NCBI GenBank assembly: GCA_035294265.1
Contig: DATGLK010000069.1
Span: 1 to 44,133, forward strand
DNA: 44,133 bases
From: Candidatus Binataceae bacterium
GTDB taxonomy: Bacteria; Desulfobacterota; Binatia; Binatales; Binataceae
Direction of reading: 5' to 3'
The position numbers were made by a program, and so were the translations under genes. This document shows positions 1 through 7,667 of the stretch, piece after piece (the stretch's first letter is position 1; the number at the start of each line of letters is the position of its first letter). A model generated the notes under the pieces. The model was not told the DNA's origin. It saw only the letters and a program-made list of their open reading frames with translations, and ran no database searches.

Positions 1-464
1 TCGGCCCATCCGTCGCCGTCAGTCGATCAACTGCCAGTCTGAAACGGGTCCTACGCTTTAGCGGTCTTTCCTTGGGCTTGGGCTTCGATGCGGTGGGCAC
101 TCAGCAGCTACTCGGGAAACACGCGCAACGCTGGCCATCGCCTACTTGTGTAAAACCTTGAACAGCAGCCCAACGCCCGTGGCCTCGACCAGCGTATTTG
201 CAATCCGAATTTAAAATGGCAGTTAGGATGATAAATCGCCATAGGCACGCGCGGGGACCGGTGGCGTCTTATTTTGTACTTGCAAGTACGACACCCTGCG
301 CAGCCCTCTGCGCCACCCACCCCAGTCTCTGGCGCTGAAACTTGTTCGCTGCTGACCGGACAACATGTCTGGCAGGTGCTCCTCCGCACTCCCCCCACCA
401 TGATTTTGCTCCAAGCTGACCTTTGCCCAGAAATCGGGGGGCCTGGGTCTGGGAGCACAAAACC
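1..464. other. Left-edge region without a convincing gene
   Basis: No frame in this stretch gives a protein that looks real. The open frames on either strand are low-complexity, Pro/Arg/Ser-rich shadows that run into the flippase gene. The first 110 bases could hold the tail of a gene cut by the window edge, but no frame supports it. The stretch from about 195 to 280 is richer in A and T than its surroundings and contains a perfect palindrome (listed separately), so it is a plausible promoter/operator region for the gene that follows. A Shine-Dalgarno-like GGGAG lies at 451-455. Confidence 0.5.
276..289. promoter_or_regulatory. 14-bp perfect palindrome, possible operator
   Basis: GTACTTGCAAGTAC is identical to its own reverse complement. 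It lies about 175 bases upstream of the flippase start in the only relatively AT-rich part of the region. Such symmetry is typical of a dimeric repressor site, but no cognate regulator is encoded nearby and no second copy was noticed, so the role is inferred only. Confidence 0.25.
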
Positions 465-1931
465 ATGTCAGTTGACAATCCCGGCCAGGACACAAATCAA
501 GTTCTCAAGGCAGCTTTCGCGCTCGGAGTGCTCAGCAACAGCCTGGGAGAAGCCACCGCCCAGGCCCTGCGGCTGGTCGGAATGGCAATTCTCGCCCGCG
601 CCCTGGATCCCAGCGATTTTGGCCTTTACCGATTACTTCTGGTGGTAATAGGCATAAGCCAACTGCTGGTGGAACTGGGCGTGCCAGAAGCAATGATTCA
701 GCGCCGTGAATTGGAACCCGATCGTCAAGCTGCCGGATTCTGGCTGATCGGGGCTGGCACTATTTTAGTGGTATGCGGCCTGGCCAGTGGCGGCGGGCTG
801 CTAGCCCGCATACTTGGCACCGCCGATCAGGCTTGGCAGTACCGAATTCTCGCAGTGCCCGCCGCTTTTTGGGGTCTGGGCGCGCTGCCCAGCGCCAATT
901 TGCGCCGCCAGATGCGCTTTGGCGCGCTGGCCCTAGCCGAGGCCACCGGCGAGGCGGCCTTTTTGATGGCCGCCCTAGTCGCGCTTTTTGTGATTCATCG
1001 CCCGCGCGAGGCCTTGCTGACAGGCTTGTGCGCCCGTTTTATCACCGAAGCATCCATGCTGGCGATGGCCGGCGCAATGTGGCCACAGGTGCCCCCCAGC
1101 GGCCTGGGCATCCGGCAAATCGGAGCGTTTGCTGCCCCGGTCTGCGCCGGTCGACTGTTCGTCAACCTCTCGGCCAACCTCGATTTTGTGCTGATCGCGC
1201 GCCTGCTCGGCACTGGGCCACTAGGCTATTACGCTATCGCCTGGGACTTATTGCGCTTTATTCCCAACCGACTTTATCGAATGGTAGTGCGATTGACTCT
1301 GCCACTGTTCTCGCGCTTGCAGGACGACAACTCGGTGTTGCGTACCACCTATCGCAATTTTGTGGGCACGCTGGCACGACTGGAATTGCCCTTGATGGCT
1401 TGTCTAGCGATTCTCGCCGATCCTATCGTCAAGCTTATCTACTCAGCCCGCTGGGAACCGGCCGCGCCCCTTTTGCAACTTTTGACTCCGGGACTGACCT
1501 TCGCCGCGCTGTCATTGGCAATGGGCTCGGTGTTTTGTTCCAAAGGTCGCCCCGCCATGGATATCTACCTGAACGGCCTGCGTATCGCCCTGATTGCGCT
1601 GACCGTCGTCACACTAGCCCGCTTTGGCCTGCTCGCGATCAGCGCCGGAATGAGTACGGTAGAGGGACTGACCGGTCTAATGGGTCAGTTTGTGGCTTGC
1701 GCACTCATCGAAGAGCGGTTGGCGCGCTTGATGAAGGAAGTTCTTCCCGGACTAGGCCTGGCGCTGGCCTGTGGTGGGCTATGCTGGGGCGCCAGCACGC
1801 TATTGGGTACCAACGTTGGCGCCTGGGTGCGTATCCTGATCAGCCTAGGCCTTGCCGCAGCCGCTTACGGTCTGTTGCAACGCGCGGCGATTCGCCGTTT
1901 TGCCAACCGAATCAGTCCTCTGATCGCCTGA
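465..1931 (+). CDS. Polysaccharide flippase (Wzx/RfbX-like, MOP superfamily)
   Basis: Predicted inner-membrane exporter that flips lipid-linked O-antigen or exopolysaccharide units to the periplasmic face. The 488-residue protein is almost entirely hydrophobic helices, with the family pattern of a first helix pair followed by an ILARALDPSDFGLYRLLL segment (about residues 44-61) and a later run GYYAIAWDLLRFIPNRLYRM. Length fits the family (about 420-500). I chose ATG 465 because GGGAG sits nine bases upstream; a TTG at 423 would add 14 residues with no ribosome site. It stands alone on this strand; the sugar-assembly genes lie about 36 kb away at the other end of the window, so its substrate cannot be assigned. 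A lipid II flippase (MurJ) is less likely, given its resemblance to RfbX-type proteins. Confidence 0.85.
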   Translation: MSVDNPGQDTNQVLKAAFALGVLSNSLGEATAQALRLVGMAILARALDPSDFGLYRLLLVVIGISQLLVELGVPEAMIQRRELEPDRQAAGFWLIGAGTILVVCGLASGGGLLARILGTADQAWQYRILAVPAAFWGLGALPSANLRRQMRFGALALAEATGEAAFLMAALVALFVIHRPREALLTGLCARFITEASMLAMAGAMWPQVPPSGLGIRQIGAFAAPVCAGRLFVNLSANLDFVLIARLLGTGPLGYYAIAWDLLRFIPNRLYRMVVRLTLPLFSRLQDDNSVLRTTYRNFVGTLARLELPLMACLAILADPIVKLIYSARWEPAAPLLQLLTPGLTFAALSLAMGSVFCSKGRPAMDIYLNGLRIALIALTVVTLARFGLLAISAGMSTVEGLTGLMGQFVACALIEERLARLMKEVLPGLGLALACGGLCWGASTLLGTNVGAWVRILISLGLAAAAYGLLQRAAIRRFANRISPLIA

Positions 1932-1978
1932 TTGATCGCACCCCTCACATATGCCTTAAGCTGTTCCCCACAAACTAA

Positions 1979-2007
1979 CTGCCATTGGCTCATAGCTGCA
2001 TTATAAT
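1979..2007 (+). promoter_or_regulatory. Possible sigma70-type promoter
   Basis: A perfect -10 hexamer TATAAT (2002-2007) follows a CTGCCA -35-like hexamer (1979-1984) at a 17-base spacing. It lies just downstream of the flippase stop and points at the small ORF ending at 2278. The -35 match is weak, so only the -10 element is strong evidence. Confidence 0.3.
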
Positions 2008-2023
2008 TTAGCGTAGGCATTGA

Positions 2024-2278
2024 GCGGTTTGTTCCAAGTCTTCCGGCCACGGGGTCACTCAATCCAATCCGGAGGTCGAAGCTCTTCACCTCCAACGCGA
2101 GCTCAGCCAACTCCAAGCCAACAGCAAGGACCTGATGGACGCACGTTATTATCAGCTCGATGGCGAGCGGAGCCTGGAGCGTGGCGACGAGCAAGCAGCC
2201 ATGCACGATTTTCGCGCTTCCGAACGCGCTTTGAGCATAGAGCAGAGCCCGACCCAAACCAACCAGTCTAGTCAATAG
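2024..2278 (+). pseudogene. Small charged coiled-coil ORF lacking a normal start (possible frameshifted lipoprotein)
   Basis: The frame from 2024 to the TAG at 2276-2278 encodes a hydrophilic, protein-like sequence with an amphipathic stretch (VEALHLQRELSQLQANSKDL) followed by a Glu/Arg/Asp-rich segment, but it has no start codon before ATG 2135. From that ATG, with AAGGA four bases upstream, it would be a 47-residue protein. Removing one T from the TTT at 2028-2030 joins this frame to TTG-AGC-GGT and produces a lipobox-like LSGC followed by SKSSGHG, suggesting a lipoprotein damaged by a one-base insertion. However, no hydrophobic signal segment is visible upstream (a TAG stop lies at 2014), so either the gene is more degraded or the lipobox is chance. 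Function unknown. Confidence 0.3.
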
Positions 2279-2581
2279 CCACTACGCGTCGGGTAAGTTA
2301 ACTATGATATGGAGGCTCCATAAGTGTGTATCCATACCTGTGACTGACTTAGTTGATTCGAAATGAGGCAATTATCGTCAATCAGAAATTCTGCGTGCAA
2401 ATCCTCGACAATAAGTTATGTACGGCGTTCACACGTCCTGATGCTCACTTCTGTCATGCTTTGGGTGTAAAGGATTTTTTCGCGCGGGTAGGGCCGCAAC
2501 TTTGCGTTGAATGTGGAGCGACGTGTAGTGAGGGTATGAAAGGGAGCGGCGCGCTATCCCGCAAGCCGAGTCGAGCGCATG
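2279..2581. other. Intergenic region of lower GC content
   Basis: About 300 bases with noticeably more A and T than the flanks. A TTG-initiated open frame from 2353 is Cys-rich over its first 75 codons (LCVECGATCSEG near residues 50-61) but then continues through the antisense of the DUF4911 gene as a Pro/Ala/Arg shadow. Its codons lack the strong third-position GC seen in neighbouring genes, and I do not call it. No hairpin or promoter stands out. Confidence 0.4.
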
Positions 2582-2818
2582 CTAATTCGCCGCCTCGTCG
2601 GCAAGCTCCAGCCGTTGAATCATCTGGATCGGCCCCAGCGCCTTCAACTCCGAAAGTAAGGCTTCAATCTCGCCCTGCTGCTCGCGCCCATACCACAGCC
2701 GCAACCGATGAGTGGCTGGGTCCGCGGTGCGCAAAGTGGCCAGGTTGTCGTAGGACTCCACCAACGCCTTGAACAAGGCGATCTGTTCAGGTGCGATTCG
2801 CAGATCTATTCTGACCAT
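2582..2818 (-). CDS. DUF4911 domain protein
   Basis: A 78-residue protein that matches the DUF4911 pattern from end to end: an N-terminal strand (VRIDLRIAPEQIALFKALVE), the conserved YDNLATLRT turn, a second strand (RLRLWYGREQQGEIEALL) and a final helix with a short tail. DUF4911 proteins are small, uncharacterised and found mostly in deltaproteobacteria-like genomes. The ATG at 2818 is 44 bases from, and divergent to, the ArsA-like gene at 2863, so the two may share a control region. No catalytic residues are evident; a regulatory or ligand-binding role is only a guess. Confidence 0.7.
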   Translation of the reverse strand: MVRIDLRIAPEQIALFKALVESYDNLATLRTADPATHRLRLWYGREQQGEIEALLSELKALGPIQMIQRLELADEAAN

Positions 2819-2862
2819 CGGCCTCTCCGCTCCTCTCGGTCGATCCGCTAGGATTTTAGCCG

Positions 2863-3738
2863 ATGAACTGGCCGCGCCTAATACTGACCCTGGGCAAGGG
2901 GGGTAGCGGCAAGACCACCGCGGCCTGCGCGCTGGCTTTGCATCTGGCGCGCAGCCATCCTACGGTGCTGGCTGGACTGGACCATCGCCGTTCGGCGGCA
3001 CGCCTGTTGGAGCTTGAAGGCAACGATACGGGAGTGCTGAGCCAGGAGCGGCTTACGCTGATTACGCTGGACGCCCGTGGTGAATTGGAACGCTTTATCG
3101 AGCGATTGGTGCCGCTGGCCGCGGTCTCGCGACGACTGATCGCAAGCCGAACCTTCGGATACGTGGCCGCGGCCCTGCCTGGGTTGGAGTCCTTTGTGTT
3201 GCTCAGTCGAATGGCCACGCTGGCATGGCAGGCTGCGTGCGAGGATCGCTATGTGGTGGTCGACGGGCTGTCCACCGGCACTACCCTGGAACTGTTGGCA
3301 GTGGCACCGGGGATGCGCCGGGTTGCTAACCGTGGCACGCTTAATCGGCTTGCGCTTGACTTGGAGGGCTTCCTCGCTGATCCAGCACGCTTCGGTGCGG
3401 CGGTAGTGATCGAGCCTCAGGAATTGGCGCTCAGAGAAGGGCTGGCTGCGGTCAACCAGCTCCGCCAGCACTTAGGAGTTCAACGGGTGAGTGTGATCCT
3501 AAACGGCGTACCGGCCCCCTTGTTTGCCGCCGCCGATCTGCGCGCCGCGCGCCCGCTGGGAGCCTCTAGCGCTCGCCTGATGCGCCGGCGGACCCAAATC
3601 GACGACGCGGTCCGTCGTGCCCGCCGGCAATTGCGTGCCGCCGTGCCTGACCTGATCGAGCTGCCGCTACTCTTCAGTCCGAGCTTCGGCCAAGCCGAGG
3701 TCCTCCAGCTCAGCCGTGCGCTGAGCGCGACATCCTGA
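2863..3738 (+). CDS. ArsA/Get3-like P-loop ATPase, subunit 1
   Basis: A 291-residue member of the SIMIBI-class ArsA/Get3/MinD group. The deviant Walker A GKGGSGKTT (residues 11-19) includes the signature lysine right after the first glycine. The middle of the protein (YVVVDGLSTGTTLELLAVAPGMRR) corresponds to the Walker B/switch region, but the usual DTPP motif is altered to DGLSTGTT. The stop overlaps the start of the next ATPase in TGATG, which signals translational coupling and probably a heteromeric complex. The arrangement recalls the two-gene ArsA-like pair Rv3679-Rv3680 of mycobacteria, whose partners form a Get3-like complex; that comparison is from family knowledge, not alignment. No arsenic resistance genes lie nearby, so an arsenite pump role is unlikely. 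Confidence 0.75.
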   Translation: MNWPRLILTLGKGGSGKTTAACALALHLARSHPTVLAGLDHRRSAARLLELEGNDTGVLSQERLTLITLDARGELERFIERLVPLAAVSRRLIASRTFGYVAAALPGLESFVLLSRMATLAWQAACEDRYVVVDGLSTGTTLELLAVAPGMRRVANRGTLNRLALDLEGFLADPARFGAAVVIEPQELALREGLAAVNQLRQHLGVQRVSVILNGVPAPLFAAADLRAARPLGASSARLMRRRTQIDDAVRRARRQLRAAVPDLIELPLLFSPSFGQAEVLQLSRALSATS

Positions 3739-4808
3739 TGTGGAAGCGCGAGGACGGGCGGGTGTTGCTGTGCCTGGGCGCGGGCGGGGTAGGCAAAACC
3801 ACCACTGCCTGCGCGCTGGCTATCCAAGCCGCCTACACCGGTCGCGACGTGGAGGTGTTAACCGTCGATCCGGCGCCACGCTTGCTTGATGCCCTGGGCT
3901 TGGACCAGCGCAGCGCCGCGCCGCAAGCGGTCGAGCTTGGCGCCGGCGCCGGTCGCCTACGCGCGCTCAAACTCGATCCCAAGACCACCTTCGACGCTGT
4001 GATCAGGCGCCATGCGCCGTCGGTTGCCGTGGCTGAGGGGATTTTGGCCAATCGGCTCTATCGCGACCTCTCCACGGCCCTGACCTGGGTGGGCGATTTC
4101 ATGGCGATGGAGAAGCTGCTGGAGCTTTATAGCGAATCCGCCACCGGCCTGATCGTGATCGATACTCCACCGGCCGAGGAGGCTTTTGCCTTCCTGGACG
4201 CACCGCGCCGCCTGCTCGACCTGCTCAATTCTCGCGCCACCACGCTGCTGGGCAGCGGCCTGGACCGAGGGCTACGGTTGTCCGACCTGGCCGCACGCGG
4301 GGTACTGAGCGCCTTCGACCGGTTCAGTCGCCTGCATCTGCTCGCCGATGTGCAGAGCTTTGTCCAGAGTTTCGCCGGAATGTACCAGGGCTTTGCTCAA
4401 CGCGCTGCGCGAGTTGCCGAACTTTTGCGCAGCGAGCAAGCAGCGGTGCTGGTGGTGACCAGTGCTACCACGGTTCGGATTCAGGAGACTGCGGACTTTC
4501 TCAGCGCGCTACGCGCGGCAAATATCCGGGTCAACGGCGTGCTGGTCAATCGGATCACCGCGCCGATTGGCGATCCTCCACGCATGGCCGGTGATCTCGC
4601 CCCCGCGTTGCGCCGCAAACTTCTGCGTAATTGGCGTGACTTCGCGGCCCTTAAGCAGCGTGAAGAGCGCGCTCTGAGCGGGCTGCAGGCGCTCATTCCG
4701 TCCGATATTGAATTACTTTGCGCGCCTGAACTTGGACACCAGCTGAGCAACCTGGCGGATCTGGCGAAATTGGCCAGGGCGATAGCCCCGCTGCGGCCAT
4801 CAAGCTGA
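3738..4808 (+). CDS. ArsA/Get3-like P-loop ATPase, subunit 2
   Basis: A 356-residue ArsA-family ATPase. The N-terminal P-loop is GAGGVGKTTTA (residues 14-24): the signature lysine of the deviant Walker A is replaced by alanine, while the phosphate-binding lysine is kept. Switch I resembles VDPAPRLLDALGL (about 44-56), and the Walker B region reads LIVIDTPPAEEAFAFLDAPRR, characteristic of the family, preceded by a GDFMAMEKLLEL helix. ATG 3738 overlaps the TGA of subunit 1 by one base. The pair probably works as a heterodimer in which only one subunit contributes the intradimer lysine. Cargo is unknown: tail-anchored or other hydrophobic proteins are possible, metal oxyanions less so. Confidence 0.8.
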   Translation: MWKREDGRVLLCLGAGGVGKTTTACALAIQAAYTGRDVEVLTVDPAPRLLDALGLDQRSAAPQAVELGAGAGRLRALKLDPKTTFDAVIRRHAPSVAVAEGILANRLYRDLSTALTWVGDFMAMEKLLELYSESATGLIVIDTPPAEEAFAFLDAPRRLLDLLNSRATTLLGSGLDRGLRLSDLAARGVLSAFDRFSRLHLLADVQSFVQSFAGMYQGFAQRAARVAELLRSEQAAVLVVTSATTVRIQETADFLSALRAANIRVNGVLVNRITAPIGDPPRMAGDLAPALRRKLLRNWRDFAALKQREERALSGLQALIPSDIELLCAPELGHQLSNLADLAKLARAIAPLRPSS

Positions 4809-4871
4809 TGCGACGGGCAAAAAGTTTCCCCCAACGCAACACAGCATCCGTAGATAAACCAACCACCCTCT

Positions 4872-5237
4872 TCAGCTGGGTTTTTTGCGAGTACCGGCAC
4901 CACCGCGCGGACGAGGCGCGCGCGGCCGCTCGCTGATCAGGCGATCGACTTTGAGATTTAGGTTGAGCAGTTGGCCGTTGAGATGATCGATGCGGGCCTT
5001 CAACTCGCGCAGGTCGCGTTTGGAGGGGATGTTGACGAAGTCCAACACCGTCTCGACGTTGCGATCGAAGCGCCCTTTATTATCCATCAGACGCTCGCCC
5101 GCGCTGGCCAGAGCCTGGCGCAAGGCGTCGCTGGCCATTACTTCGCCGAAGAAGCTGCTCAGCCCTTCTTCGCTCATTCGGCGCAACATTTCCACCAGCT
5201 TTTCGGCTTCCCGGCGTGCCATAACTGGCGTAACCAT
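4872..5237 (-). CDS. Phasin-like coiled-coil protein
   Basis: A 121-residue mostly helical protein. The segment ETVLDFVNIPSKRDLRELKA (about residues 61-80) followed by a heptad-rich helix (IDHLNGQLLNLNLKVDRLI) matches the NIPS-x-x-D-hinge and leucine-zipper end of polyhydroxyalkanoate granule phasins. The C-terminal tail is basic and Pro/Gly-rich (RPRGGAGTRKKPS), similar to the lysine-rich tails of PhaF-type phasins that can contact DNA. No PHA synthase gene is in the window, so a granule role is unproven. It converges on the ATPase pair and diverges from the membrane protein at 5252 with only 14 bases between starts. ATG 5222 is an alternative start that would drop five residues. Confidence 0.5.
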   Translation of the reverse strand: MVTPVMARREAEKLVEMLRRMSEEGLSSFFGEVMASDALRQALASAGERLMDNKGRFDRNVETVLDFVNIPSKRDLRELKARIDHLNGQLLNLNLKVDRLISERPRAPRPRGGAGTRKKPS

Positions 5238-5251
5238 ATAGCATAACTACC

Positions 5252-5548
5252 ATGAAAGCGATCCAGACCTGGGCCACTATGGCAGGCTTGGCTTCAGGCT
5301 TTGCCCTGATGGGCCACAAGGAGCCACCGCTGGATCTGCTTATTACCTCGCTCGCGATCAATCTAACACTGGCGCCGCTGACCGCGATCGTGGCCAGTCG
5401 GCGTAGCCGTTCCGCCACCACCTGGGTGTTGCTCGGTTTGGTGTTCGGGGTGTGGGCTCTGGCTGCCAGCCTGTTGCTGGCGAGCTGGCGCAAGGCCCCG
5501 CGCGCACCTTCCGGGCCCGACCAATGTCAACCGCCGCGCGCGGCTTGA
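5252..5548 (+). CDS. Small membrane protein of unknown function
   Basis: A 98-residue protein with about three hydrophobic segments (roughly residues 5-20, 26-47 and 58-79) and a Pro-rich, charged C-terminus. No family is recognised. The start is only 14 bases from the start of the divergent phasin-like gene, so both promoters must overlap the opposing gene. It ends about 30 bases before the first LLM oxidoreductase and may be its upstream operon partner. Confidence 0.5.
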   Translation: MKAIQTWATMAGLASGFALMGHKEPPLDLLITSLAINLTLAPLTAIVASRRSRSATTWVLLGLVFGVWALAASLLLASWRKAPRAPSGPDQCQPPRAA

Positions 5549-5581
5549 ACGCGCCGATTTGTCCGCCATGGAGGAGCTGTG

Positions 5582-6505
5582 ATGGCGCAAGCCAAGACCC
5601 AATTCGCAATTTTTCTGATCCAGACCGGCCGCTCCTTCGAAGCGATGCTGGAGGCGGCGCGAGCCAGCGAGCAGCTCGGCTACCATTCGTTATGGGTGGC
5701 CGACCATATGTGGAACCTGGCCAATCCCAATAGCGACTACCTGGAGTGCCTGTCCCTGATGACGGGCCTGTTAGCCAAGACCGAACGGGTGCGAATCGGC
5801 GCCCTGGTCATCTGCAGCCTGTATCGCAATCCAGCGCTGTTGGCCAAAGCCTTGGCTAGCCTGGACCATGTTGGCCGGGGCCGGCTGGAAATTGGTCTGG
5901 GAGCGGGTTGGATGCGTCCAGAGTTCATCGCCTACGGCTACGACTTTCCACCGATCGGGGTACGGCTCAAGCGACTGGAAGACACCTTGCGCATCGTCAA
6001 GGCGTTGTTCAGCGAAGAACCCGCCGCCACGGTGGCGGGGCATTTCCATCGCGTGACCGAGGCCTACAACTTCCCCAAACCGATTCAAAAACCCCATCCC
6101 CCGATTACCATCGGCGGCAACGGCAAGCGGGTGATGCTGCGAATCGTGGCGCAGTATGCCGATCGCTGGAATATTACCGCCGGTTACGACAATCTCGACG
6201 AACTGATCGCCATCCTCAAGCAGCATTGCCAGAGCGTGGGCCGCGATTTCGGCTCGTTGCAGCTCTCCGAGCAACTGCTGGTGTGCATCGGACGCGATCA
6301 GGCTGAAGTGGCCCAGCGCTGGCAGAGCGCTGCGCGCCTGCGACCGTTTTCGCTGACTGGGATCAAGGGCACGCCAACCGAGATCGTCGCCGCCCTGCGG
6401 GCTCGAATCGCCAAAGGAATTAGCATGTTCACGGTGATCCCGGCCGAACCCGTGGCCGATACCATGAAGCTGTTCGCGGAACAGGTAATGCCCGAATTCA
6501 AATAG
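5582..6505 (+). CDS. LLM-class (luciferase-like) F420-dependent oxidoreductase
   Basis: A 307-residue TIM-barrel flavin/F420 oxidoreductase of the bacterial luciferase superfamily. Supporting motifs are the N-terminal strand FAIFLIQTGRSFEAMLEAAR, SLWVADHMW (about 36-44), RVRIGALVICSLYRNPALLAK, the GRLEIGLGAGWMRPEF signature of F420-type members (about 100-115), and the KPHPPITIGGNGKRVM segment typical of the barrel. ATG 5582 was chosen over the GTG at 5579 because GAGGAG sits five bases upstream. It lies 34 bases before a close paralogue, so the two are likely co-transcribed and may have diverged in substrate after duplication. Substrate unknown; FMN could replace F420. Confidence 0.85.
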   Translation: MAQAKTQFAIFLIQTGRSFEAMLEAARASEQLGYHSLWVADHMWNLANPNSDYLECLSLMTGLLAKTERVRIGALVICSLYRNPALLAKALASLDHVGRGRLEIGLGAGWMRPEFIAYGYDFPPIGVRLKRLEDTLRIVKALFSEEPAATVAGHFHRVTEAYNFPKPIQKPHPPITIGGNGKRVMLRIVAQYADRWNITAGYDNLDELIAILKQHCQSVGRDFGSLQLSEQLLVCIGRDQAEVAQRWQSAARLRPFSLTGIKGTPTEIVAALRARIAKGISMFTVIPAEPVADTMKLFAEQVMPEFK

Positions 6506-6539
6506 CCGGGCGGACGATCAATTCAGGAGAACCAGTGCA

Positions 6540-7466
6540 GTGGCAGTACAACAACGACCAATCGAGTTCGGCCTGTTCCTCCATCAGATCGGTTACAGCG
6601 TGGACCAGGCCCTGGCCAAGGTGCAGGCGGCGGAGCGACTGGGCTACCATTCGGTCTGGTTCGCCGATCACTTTTGGGGTAGTGCGGATCCCAAGGCAGA
6701 CCACCTGGAATGCCTGACTCTGATGACGGCGGCGGCGGTTCACAGCCAGCGGCTGCGGATCGGATCGCTGGTCATCTGCAATGGTTTTCGCAACCCCGCG
6801 CTGTTGGCCAAGACTTTGACTAGCATGGATCACATCAGCGGGGGCCGCATAGAAATCGGCCTGGGAATAGGCTGGAAGAAGGAGGAGTTCCTGGCCTATG
6901 GCTACGAGTATCCCGATAACCCCGTCCGCTTGCGCCAACTGGAGGATTCCCTGCGCATCATGCAGGCGCTGTTTCATCAGCCCAAAGCCACCGTGGAAGG
7001 CCGCTACTTCCGCATCGACGAGGCGCTCAACTTTCCCAAGCCCCTCCAGCAGCCCCATCCGCCGATCACTCTGGGCGGCGCGGGCAAGCAGGTAATGCTC
7101 AAGCTGGTGGCCAAGTATGCCGACAACTGGAACATCCCCGGCGGCCACGGCGACCTCGATGATCTGATCGCCACTTTGCGCGGCCATTGCCAAGCCGTGG
7201 GACGCGATTTCGCCTCGCTGGGAATCGCCGAGACCGTGCTGGTAGCGCTGGGCGAAAGCGAACGCCAGGCTCGCGACAAGTGGCTGGCGGTGCAGAAAGA
7301 CCCCTTCGCACCCAACGCCATCAAGGGCACGGCGGAGCAGGTGATTGCGGCCTTCAAGGCTCGTATCGCTAAGGGAATCAATCGCTTTGTGATCAAATTC
7401 GCCGACGGCATGACTCCGCCGGTGTTTGAGGATTTCGCTCGCGCCGTGATGCCCGCCTTGCGCTAA
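6540..7466 (+). CDS. LLM-class F420-dependent oxidoreductase, tandem paralogue
   Basis: A 308-residue protein of the same architecture as its upstream neighbour, aligned by eye over the whole length with no large gaps: SVWFADHFWG, LRIGSLVICNGFRNPALLAK, GRIEIGLGIGWKKEEF and QPHPPITLGGAGKQVM. The GTG at 6540 has AGGAGA nine bases upstream (6525-6530); the GTG at 6535 is in another frame. Differences cluster at the C-terminus and at small loops, consistent with a duplicated enzyme that has shifted specificity. Downstream lies a 200-base gap without a gene. Confidence 0.85.
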   Translation: MAVQQRPIEFGLFLHQIGYSVDQALAKVQAAERLGYHSVWFADHFWGSADPKADHLECLTLMTAAAVHSQRLRIGSLVICNGFRNPALLAKTLTSMDHISGGRIEIGLGIGWKKEEFLAYGYEYPDNPVRLRQLEDSLRIMQALFHQPKATVEGRYFRIDEALNFPKPLQQPHPPITLGGAGKQVMLKLVAKYADNWNIPGGHGDLDDLIATLRGHCQAVGRDFASLGIAETVLVALGESERQARDKWLAVQKDPFAPNAIKGTAEQVIAAFKARIAKGINRFVIKFADGMTPPVFEDFARAVMPALR

Positions 7467-7667
7467 GCTGGAATGCTTCCTGAGCAAATTTCACGGCGCT
7501 GGGATTGTCAGGCGGCAAAACCAAACCGCTCATCTTTGTGGACGGCGAGCAGAGCGATCTTGTGGGCTCGCGCAGCTTGGCGAGCCTGGGCAGCAGTACG
7601 CCAATTTGGTACATCTCACGACGGCGGCTCGATTGGAGCGGGCTGGGGTGAGGTGTAGACAACTCTG

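Noticed and set aside
2353-2772. Cys-rich plus-strand ORF overlapping the DUF4911 gene
   Set aside because: Second half is the antisense of the DUF4911 gene, and codon third positions in the first half do not match neighbouring genes.
7467-7667. Possible gene remnant between the second LLM oxidoreductase and the DUF4239 gene (minus-strand segment near GLVLPPDNPSAVKFAQ)
   Set aside because: Only a short protein-like stretch in a frame that otherwise reads as Ser/Pro-rich shadow; not enough to name a family.
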